Shown here piece by piece: positions 58,863-64,000 of a DNA stretch of 64,000 nucleotides. The position numbers and the translations under genes are program-made. The notes under the pieces are model-generated. The model did no database searches. It saw only the letters and a program-made list of their open reading frames with translations, and was not told the origin of the DNA. Source of the DNA: Streptomyces endocoffeicus (GTDB lineage: Bacteria > Actinomycetota > Actinomycetes > Streptomycetales > Streptomycetaceae); assembly GCF_016741935.1 (NCBI RefSeq), contig NZ_JAERRG010000014.1, forward strand, positions 186,001 to 250,000, written 5' to 3'. The first letter of the stretch is position 1, and the number at the start of each line of letters is the position of its first letter.

Positions 58863-59555
58863 GTGTCCAAGCCCCTGATCGGCGTCAGCACCTATCTCGA
58901 ACCCTCGGCGAGCTGGGGCGTGTGGAACCTCCCCGCCGCGCTGCTGCCCGCGGGCTACCACCTGCTCGTCCAGCGCGCGGGCGGCCTGGCGGCGATGCTG
59001 CCACCGGACGCGGACCCGGCCGCCGCCGCGTCCGTCGTCTCCCGCCTCGACGGGCTCGTCATCTCCGGCGGCCCGGATGTGGAACCGGTGCGGTACGGGG
59101 CCGAGGCGGAGCCGCGCACCGGGCCGCCCGCGCGGGAGCGGGACGCCTGGGAGCTGGCCCTGATCGAGGCGGCCCTGGCGTCGGGCACTCCCCTGCTGGG
59201 CATCTGCCGCGGCCACCAGCTCCTGAACGTCTCCCTCGGCGGCACCCTCGTCCAGCACCTGGACGGTCATGTGGGCCCGCCCGGCGTCTTCGACCACCAC
59301 GAGGTGAAGCCGGTCCCGGGCACGCTCCTCGCCGGGATCCTCCCGGAGCCGGTGTCCGTCCCCACCTTCCACCACCAGTCCGTGGCCCATCTGGGCAGGG
59401 GACTGACCCCCTCGGCCCACGCCACGGACGACGGAACGGTGGAGGCGGTGGAGCTGCCGGACGCGGAGGCGTTCGTGCTGGGCGTCCAGTGGCATCCGGA
59501 GGCGGGCGACGACCTACGGGTCATGCGCGCCCTCGTGGAGGCGGCGTCGGGCTGA
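58863..59555 (+). CDS. Class I GATase-like gamma-glutamyl hydrolase (PuuD type)
   Basis: 230 residues. GICRGHQLLNVSLGGTL contains the nucleophile Cys (about residue 119) and GVQWHPE the His/Glu pair of the peptidase C26 family, with ISGGPDVEP near the N-terminus. It would hydrolyse gamma-glutamyl compounds made by the upstream ligase, releasing glutamate. GTG 58863 lies 28 bases after the repeat array. It completes the regulator-permease-hydrolase set on the plus strand. Confidence 0.9.
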   Translation: MSKPLIGVSTYLEPSASWGVWNLPAALLPAGYHLLVQRAGGLAAMLPPDADPAAAASVVSRLDGLVISGGPDVEPVRYGAEAEPRTGPPARERDAWELALIEAALASGTPLLGICRGHQLLNVSLGGTLVQHLDGHVGPPGVFDHHEVKPVPGTLLAGILPEPVSVPTFHHQSVAHLGRGLTPSAHATDDGTVEAVELPDAEAFVLGVQWHPEAGDDLRVMRALVEAASG

Positions 59556-59575
59556 GGAACCGACAGGGGACTGAC

Positions 59576-60301
59576 TCAGCCGAGCTTGAGCAGCAGTTCG
59601 GTGAGTTCACCCGGCATGGTGACCATGCAGTCGTGACCGGTCGCCAATTCCCACACCTGTGACGGACTGCCGTTGGGCTGGACGGCGGGGACGGGGCGCC
59701 GGGTGATGCCCTCCGGCACATTGGCGACGCAGTGGATATGCGTCCGCGGGATCGCGTTCACGGCCGGGTTGTCCAGCCGGACCGGCTGCTGGAGGCAGCG
59801 CACCGGCTGATCCGACAGCATCGACCGCAGCCACTCCACATCCGCCGGTTCGGTGACCCCGAACAGACCGTGGGGCGGCGGCATCACGTCCGGCGGCGGA
59901 ATCCGCCACCCGCTCTCCGACGCCACGGCCTGGTCGATCCAGCCCTGGACGACGGGCATCACATCGGCCGCGCTCTCGCCGTCCGCCGGGTCCATCGCGT
60001 CGAGATGGACCAGTTGCGCGATCCGCTCCGGGACCCGGTTGGCGGCGGCGGCGATGACCAGCCCGGCATAGCTGTGCCCGACGAGCACCACGTCGGTGAG
60101 GTCCCCTTCGGTGATCAGCCCGACGATGTCGTCGACATGCGTATCAAGCCCCACCTCCGGGCCCGCCAGATGCGCCGTGTCGCCGTACCCGGTCAGCGTC
60201 GGCGCCAGCACCCGATGCCCGGCCGCCGCCAGCAGCGGGACCACCCGCTCCCAGCACTGCCCACTGTGCCAGGCACCGTGCACCAGCAGATATGTCGACA
60301 T
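59576..60301 (-). CDS. Alpha/beta hydrolase
   Basis: 241 residues. LLVHGAWHSGQCWERVVPLL for the oxyanion region, the nucleophile Ser in VLVGHSYAGLVIAA (about residue 79), an Asp region near DAMDP, and the catalytic His in ATGHDCMV (about 226). The pattern fits esterases of the salicylate-methylesterase type. ATG 60301 with GGAGAG 8 bases upstream. Two GGGACA-type palindromes lie directly upstream (60332-60371), so a repressor probably controls it. Confidence 0.88.
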   Translation of the reverse strand: MSTYLLVHGAWHSGQCWERVVPLLAAAGHRVLAPTLTGYGDTAHLAGPEVGLDTHVDDIVGLITEGDLTDVVLVGHSYAGLVIAAAANRVPERIAQLVHLDAMDPADGESAADVMPVVQGWIDQAVASESGWRIPPPDVMPPPHGLFGVTEPADVEWLRSMLSDQPVRCLQQPVRLDNPAVNAIPRTHIHCVANVPEGITRRPVPAVQPNGSPSQVWELATGHDCMVTMPGELTELLLKLG

Positions 60302-60331
60302 GGCTCTGCTCTCCATCCGCGCGCAAAGAAA

Positions 60332-60371
60332 CGGGACACTGTCCCGATTGAAGATATGGGACAGTGTCCCG
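60332..60371. promoter_or_regulatory. Paired 13-bp palindromic operators before the hydrolase
   Basis: GGGACACTGTCCC (60333-60345) and GGGACAGTGTCCC (60358-60370) are each palindromic around one base and are reverse complements of each other, separated by 12 bases. With flanking C and G the arms pair over 14 bp. The spacing puts the two centres 25 bases apart. They start 31 bases upstream of the hydrolase ATG. No regulator gene lies beside them. Confidence 0.75.
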
Positions 60372-60398
60372 CTTAGCAAGCGGGGACCGGCGCGACGG

Positions 60399-61268
60399 TC
60401 AGGAGTTGATCTCGTACGGGTCGCCGTAGACCTTCCACTTCAACGGGGGCGCCAGGTCGAAGTTCTTCTCGTTGAGGAACTTCCGCTGCTCGGTGTCGAC
60501 CCGGCTGGTGTCGCTGTGCGCCTCCTCGCTCTTCATGGCCTCCTTACGGGCGTCGAGGAAGGCGTTGAGATAGGTGGTCTCATTGCCGCCCTGCGCCGGG
60601 GACTTGGCCTTGGACAGGGCCGTCTTACGGATGCCACCGAAGCTGTACTTGCTGTCACCGGGGCCGTGCATCACGATCGCGTCGTAATAGACGAACTGGC
60701 CGAGCGCGCCCACGCCGTCGTCCTTGCCCTGCTTGACGGCCGGATTGAAGTAGACGCGGTCGCGCTCGTGCTCCTGGGCGTCCTGGAACGCCTTGTCGGC
60801 GGCGGCCTTCTTCCAGTCCTTGGTGAAGTTCGGGTCGAGGCCGTCGTGGGAGTCGCTGCCGTCGACGTCGCGCAGCGCGGGGAGGTACTTGGCCAGGACG
60901 TTGCCGGGCTTCTGCTGGGTGTAGTACTCGACGAGTTCCAGCATGTCGCCGGTGCCGGAGCAGAATCCGATGATGCCCGCGGTGTAGCCGCGGCCGTCGC
61001 CTATGTCCTCGATGTACTTGAACTGGGCGCGCCAGTCGAGCGAGGAGTTCTCGGCGCTGGAGACCAGCTTCATGGCGATCTCCTTCTTCGCCGGGTCGTC
61101 CAGGTTGCTCGCCGCCGCGGCCTTGTGCGCCGAGTGGGTGTGGCGCGCGTCCGACGAGGACGGCAGGTGGTCGGACGCCTGCCCGACTCCGACGCCGGTG
61201 AAGACGAGCGCGGCCGGTACCGTGACGGCCACGGCCGCGAGGCCGATCCTCCTGTGCATGGGGGACAT
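60399..61268 (-). CDS. Secreted GH46 chitosanase
   Basis: 289 residues. A signal peptide (about 1-32, with HRRIGLAAVAVTVPAALVF) is followed by a short spacer and the GH46 domain. The catalytic acids align to Glu73 in SSAENSSLDW and Asp91 in IEDIGDGRGYT, 18 residues apart as in the Streptomyces N174 enzyme (Glu22, Asp40). It should hydrolyse chitosan outside the cell. ATG 61268 after ACGGAG. A perfect palindrome lies 88-106 bases upstream. Confidence 0.95.
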   Translation of the reverse strand: MSPMHRRIGLAAVAVTVPAALVFTGVGVGQASDHLPSSSDARHTHSAHKAAAASNLDDPAKKEIAMKLVSSAENSSLDWRAQFKYIEDIGDGRGYTAGIIGFCSGTGDMLELVEYYTQQKPGNVLAKYLPALRDVDGSDSHDGLDPNFTKDWKKAAADKAFQDAQEHERDRVYFNPAVKQGKDDGVGALGQFVYYDAIVMHGPGDSKYSFGGIRKTALSKAKSPAQGGNETTYLNAFLDARKEAMKSEEAHSDTSRVDTEQRKFLNEKNFDLAPPLKWKVYGDPYEINS

Positions 61269-61355
61269 GGGGACTCCGTTCCTTGTCGACTGTGGGGGAA
61301 GTGCGCGCGGCCGCCCCAGGGCGCGCCGGGGCGGCCCCGGACCCTGAGGCGATCC

Positions 61356-61374
61356 GTTAGGAACCTTTCCTAAC
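61356..61374. promoter_or_regulatory. Perfect 8-bp-arm palindrome upstream of chitosanase
   Basis: GTTAGGAA and TTCCTAAC flank CCT. The 19-bp site is 88-106 bases before the chitosanase start. It resembles the palindrome I recall before other Streptomyces chitosanase genes (site of the ROK-family CsnR), but that match was not checked. The rest of 61269-61486 shows no gene. Confidence 0.65.
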
Positions 61375-61486
61375 CATTCAAGCGAGCGCGCCATGCCCAC
61401 CACAAGGGTTTCGACGCCATTCAGCGCCATTCGACAAAGAAGCAGCCCGTGTCGTACCGCCCCGGGAGGCGGCGCCAACCCCCGTG

Positions 61487-62746
61487 TTACGACTGGGGGA
61501 TGGGCATCGCGGGGTCCGCGCCGCCGGTCGCCCCGGGACGCTTTCCGGTCGCCCCCGAAGCCCCGGCCCCGGACGGTCCGGCGGGAGCGGCCGGCTCGAC
61601 CGCGCCCTCGGCCGCGGCCGGTACCTCCGTCACCGGCCGTGCCGCGATCGCCCGCCACCACGGCTCCAGCGGCAGCCCGCGCTCCGGCTCGAACGGCTGG
61701 CCAGGACGCGGAACGGCCACGGTGGCCCCGGCCTCCTCGGCCGCCGCCACCGTGCCCTCGGCGGGCTCCTCCCACGGATGCGGGGCGAGGTTGAAGGTGC
61801 CCCAGTGGATCGGCAGCATGATCCCCCGCACCGGGTCCCCGCCCTGGAGATCGAGATGGGCCCGCATGCCCTCCTCGGGGGTCATATGGATGTCCGGCCA
61901 GTAGTCGGAGTAGGCACCGATCTGGATCATGGTCGTGTCGAACGGCCCGTATGCCGCGCCGATCTCCGCGAAGCCGGAGAAGTAGCCGGTGTCCCCGCTG
62001 TGGTAGATCCGGCGCCCGGAACCGGCCACCACCCAGGAGGCCCACAGGGTGTGCTGGGTGTTGCGCAGCCCGCGCCCGCAGAAGTGGCGGGCCGGGGTGG
62101 CGGTGAGCGTGAGCCCGGCGACCTCGGTGGACTCGTGCCAGTCCAGCTCGGTCATCCGCTCGGCCGGGACGCCCCAGCGCTCCAGATGAGCCCCCACCCC
62201 GAGCGGGACGACGAACATCGCGTGGCTCCGCACCAGCGCCCGGATCGTGGGCATGTCCAGATGGTCGTAGTGGTCATGGGAGATGACCACCGCGTCCACC
62301 GGCCCCAGCTCCCGCAGCGGCACCGGCACCGGGTGCAACCGCTTGGGCCCCACCAACGAGAAGGGCGAACAGCGCTGTCCCCATACGGGGTCGAACAGCA
62401 CCCGCCGCCCTTCGATCTCCGCCAGCACACTGGAGTGCCCCATCCAGGTCAGCCGCAGCCCGGAGGCGGGCGGAGTGGCCAGATCGGCGACGGTGGTGGG
62501 GTGCACCGGCACGGTCCCGGCCGGGGCCCGGCGGACGCGCTCCTCCTTGCGGAAGTAGGTGGACGCGAACTTCAGCATCGAGCCGGACGGGACGGTGCGG
62601 GCCCCCACCGGGTTGACGAACACACCGTTCGCGAAGTTCGGCGACCGCCTGATGCGCTCCATCCGCTCCCCACCGGGATCCGCCCCGAAGGCGGCGGGGC
62701 GCAGCGCGGCGGTGAGCCGGGAACGTGTCGGATGGGAGCCGGTCAC
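61487..62746 (-). CDS. Metallo-beta-lactamase-fold hydrolase, NAPE-PLD/UlaG-like
   Basis: 419 residues. The metal site is visible: VISHDHYDHLD (HxHxDH), ARHFCGRG, YHSGDTGYF and LPIHWGTFNLAPHPWEEP. This order fits the UlaG/NAPE-PLD-like branch, of unknown substrate. The last 60 residues are Ala/Pro/Gly-rich. The start is GTG 62746, four bases after GGAGG. Confidence 0.9.
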   Translation of the reverse strand: MTGSHPTRSRLTAALRPAAFGADPGGERMERIRRSPNFANGVFVNPVGARTVPSGSMLKFASTYFRKEERVRRAPAGTVPVHPTTVADLATPPASGLRLTWMGHSSVLAEIEGRRVLFDPVWGQRCSPFSLVGPKRLHPVPVPLRELGPVDAVVISHDHYDHLDMPTIRALVRSHAMFVVPLGVGAHLERWGVPAERMTELDWHESTEVAGLTLTATPARHFCGRGLRNTQHTLWASWVVAGSGRRIYHSGDTGYFSGFAEIGAAYGPFDTTMIQIGAYSDYWPDIHMTPEEGMRAHLDLQGGDPVRGIMLPIHWGTFNLAPHPWEEPAEGTVAAAEEAGATVAVPRPGQPFEPERGLPLEPWWRAIAARPVTEVPAAAEGAVEPAAPAGPSGAGASGATGKRPGATGGADPAMPIPQS

Positions 62747-62815
62747 GGGGCCTCCAGGGTGAGAGGGCGGGAGCGCTCCAACGCGCGGTGCCGTTGGGCC
62801 GCAATGACACAACTC

Positions 62816-63703
62816 TTACGAGGGGGGACCTTGTTCCGGAACGGCACTCCCGGCCGAGATGAAGGACAGCAGCAGGTGGTCCTCCAGCGGGCGGTAGCCG
62901 AGACGCTGGTAGAGGGCGTTGCTGGTGGGGTTGTCGAGATCGGTGAAGAGCAGGACCTCCTGCACCCCGGCGGCCCGCGCGGCCCCGCTCACGGCGGCCG
63001 TGGCGGCTCCCGCGTAGCCACGTCCGCGCAGCTCGGGCGGGGTGTAGACCAGGCTGACCCGGGCCATGCCGGCGATCGTACGGCTGATCCCGGCGCAGGC
63101 CACCGGCCGGCCGTCGAGCTCCCACAGCGTGATCCCGTCATGGCCGAGCTTGTCGTCCACCTGCGCGGCGGCGTCGCCCCTCAGCGCGCCGGTCTCGCGG
63201 GCGAACCCCTCGCACCAGGTGATCAGCAGGTCCCGGTCGGCGGTGGTGGCGGTCCGGGGCCGCCCGGGTGGGGCGGGGTCGGGCGGGGTGAGGGCATCGA
63301 GCCGATAGAGCCGGTGGGTCTGCTCGACGGTGCTCATCGCACCGGCGAGGTCCGTCCAGGTGGCGGCGAAGGTCTCGGCGGTCTCGCGCCCCGCGTTCAC
63401 CCCGGTGACCTTCAGCTCGCCGTCCCGGGCGAGGGTGCGGGCGAGGGCCCGGGCCGCCTCGCCGGAGAGGGCGGAGAGCAGCGGGGGGTACGGCGGGGTG
63501 CACAGGAACACGCCCTCCACCGCCCCGCCCCCTCCGGTCCACCAGCCGTAGACCGGCGGCTCGGCGCCGTATCTGCCGCTTCCCGCCACCGTGAGGGAAG
63601 TGACCACCGTGAGCAAAGTGGTGTTCCGGGCCGGGTGGGCGCGCAGGAAGCCACCCGCCGCGGCCCGGAACTCCTCGAGGTCGTACGTCACCGTCCACGC
63701 CAT
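62816..63703 (-). CDS. GNAT family N-acetyltransferase
   Basis: 295 residues. The C-terminal half contains GISRTIAGMARVSLVYTPPELRGRGYAGAATAAVSGAA (acetyl-CoA loop RGRGYAG), then FTDLDNPTSNALYQRLGYRPL. The N-terminal half resembles the extra domain of actinobacterial tandem-type GNATs. The substrate is unknown. ATG 63703 has GGAG 4 bases upstream. Neighbouring genes give no functional hint. Confidence 0.88.
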   Translation of the reverse strand: MAWTVTYDLEEFRAAAGGFLRAHPARNTTLLTVVTSLTVAGSGRYGAEPPVYGWWTGGGGAVEGVFLCTPPYPPLLSALSGEAARALARTLARDGELKVTGVNAGRETAETFAATWTDLAGAMSTVEQTHRLYRLDALTPPDPAPPGRPRTATTADRDLLITWCEGFARETGALRGDAAAQVDDKLGHDGITLWELDGRPVACAGISRTIAGMARVSLVYTPPELRGRGYAGAATAAVSGAARAAGVQEVLLFTDLDNPTSNALYQRLGYRPLEDHLLLSFISAGSAVPEQGPPS

Positions 63704-63773
63704 GTGCTCCAGGCTGGCGCGTGGCGGCGGAGCGGCGCACCTCAATTTCCTCGCTTCCGACCGGACGGCCGCT

Positions 63774-63815
63774 CGGCGGCCGGTCATCGGCGGCCGGTCA
63801 TCGGCGGCCGGTCAG
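63774..63815. repeat. Three 14-bp tandem units overlapping the chitinase stop
   Basis: CGGCGGCCGGTCAT at 63774 and 63788 and a third copy at 63802 ending GTCAG. The last holds the chitinase stop codon (63812-63814, minus strand). Confidence 0.85.
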
Positions 63816-64000
63816 CAGCTCAGGTTGGAGCCGGGGGTGGTGCCGAGTATCTGAACGAACCGCTGGTAGGCGTCTATTCGGCTCTGCACCTGACCGGGGT
63901 TGCCGCCGTTGCACTCCAGGCTGCCGTTGATGGCGCGGATGGTCTCGCCGAAGCCGCGCTGGTTGACCATGGCGTCGTGCGGGGTCATCGAACCGGCCCC
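63812..64000 (-). CDS. GH19 chitinase, C-terminal fragment
   Basis: The last 62 residues of a protein continuing beyond the window. MTPHDAMVNQRGFGETIRAI, NGSLECNGGNPGQVQSRIDAY and the C-terminal QRFVQILGTTPGSNLSC are typical of the end of Streptomyces GH19 chitinases, with the usual terminal Cys. It should be secreted and hydrolyse chitin; the catalytic residues are outside the window. With the chitosanase 2.5 kb away, this end of the window carries two enzymes for amino-sugar polymers. Confidence 0.88.
   Translation of the reverse strand, partial: GAGSMTPHDAMVNQRGFGETIRAINGSLECNGGNPGQVQSRIDAYQRFVQILGTTPGSNLSC

Overview
The window reads as Streptomyces chromosome. Base composition is very GC-rich with strongly G/C-biased third codon positions, GTG starts are common, translationally coupled overlaps (ATGA, GTGA) are frequent, and the gene content is typical of the genus: argCJBDR, monomeric NADP-isocitrate dehydrogenase, infC-rpmI-rplT, pheST, TPR-type regulators, secreted GH74, GH46 and GH19 enzymes, and a glnA4-type cluster. 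The order from argR to the glnA-like cluster agrees with what I remember of the S. coelicolor SCO1576-SCO1616 core region. This was recalled, not computed.

Layout. 0-1.7 kb: a flavin-based electron transfer set (partial reductase, membrane-anchored FMN-binding protein, ApbE-like flavin transferase). 1.7-3.9 kb: DUF488 protein, PNPOx-like protein, BASS transporter. 3.9-8.9 kb: arginine operon argC-J-B-D-R on the minus strand with its regulator last. 8.9-13.5 kb: quinone-reductase-like MDR with a divergent TetR, then icd and a GNAT. 13.5-17.3 kb: degenerate histidine phosphatase, and a MocR-type regulator facing an EamA exporter from overlapping start codons. 17.3-22.1 kb: secreted GHL10-like hydrolase, a GH74 xyloglucanase behind a perfect CebR operator, and a 3-hydroxyacyl-CoA dehydrogenase.

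22.2-28.1 kb is an accessory island and the main find: a compact lasso-peptide cluster. It has a divergent HTH/TPR regulator, a 72-aa precursor, an asparagine-synthetase-like cyclase, a PqqD-like recognition element, a B2 transglutaminase-fold leader peptidase and a protein-isoaspartate-methyltransferase (PIMT) homologue, all in one tightly overlapping run. PIMT-bearing lasso clusters are known to install aspartimides in the lasso ring. Here the predicted ring holds no Asp except the ring-closing one, while an Asp-Gly follows immediately, so any imide would have to sit outside the ring.

28.3-35.2 kb: ricin-type secreted protein, isochorismatase-like hydrolase coupled to a GlxA-type regulator, MgtC-like membrane protein, Nudix hydrolase, an NsdA-like TPR regulator and a SpoIIE-type phosphatase. 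36-44.2 kb: the minus-strand translation block infC-rpmI-rplT-rRNA methyltransferase-histidine kinase-pheS-pheT. infC appears to start at ATC behind an attenuator-like leader. 44.6-52.6 kb: DUF1844, aquaporin, SseB-like protein, serine hydrolase, mycosin protease with its coupled partner, a PLP amino-acid deaminase/aldolase-like protein and a DUF2510 protein. 52.7-59.6 kb: gamma-glutamyl amine assimilation genes (SDR, aldehyde dehydrogenase, GlnA4-like ligase, FadR-type regulator, permease, class I amidotransferase-like hydrolase). 59.6-64 kb: alpha/beta hydrolase, chitosanase, metallo-hydrolase, GNAT and the end of a GH19 chitinase.

A second theme is short tandem repeats built from gene 3' ends. 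At six to eight loci, 14-24-bp units begin in the last codons of a gene, often including its stop codon, and then run on. Several perfect operator-like palindromes suggest local regulation of the secreted hydrolases, the lasso cluster and the MgtC and glnA4 genes.
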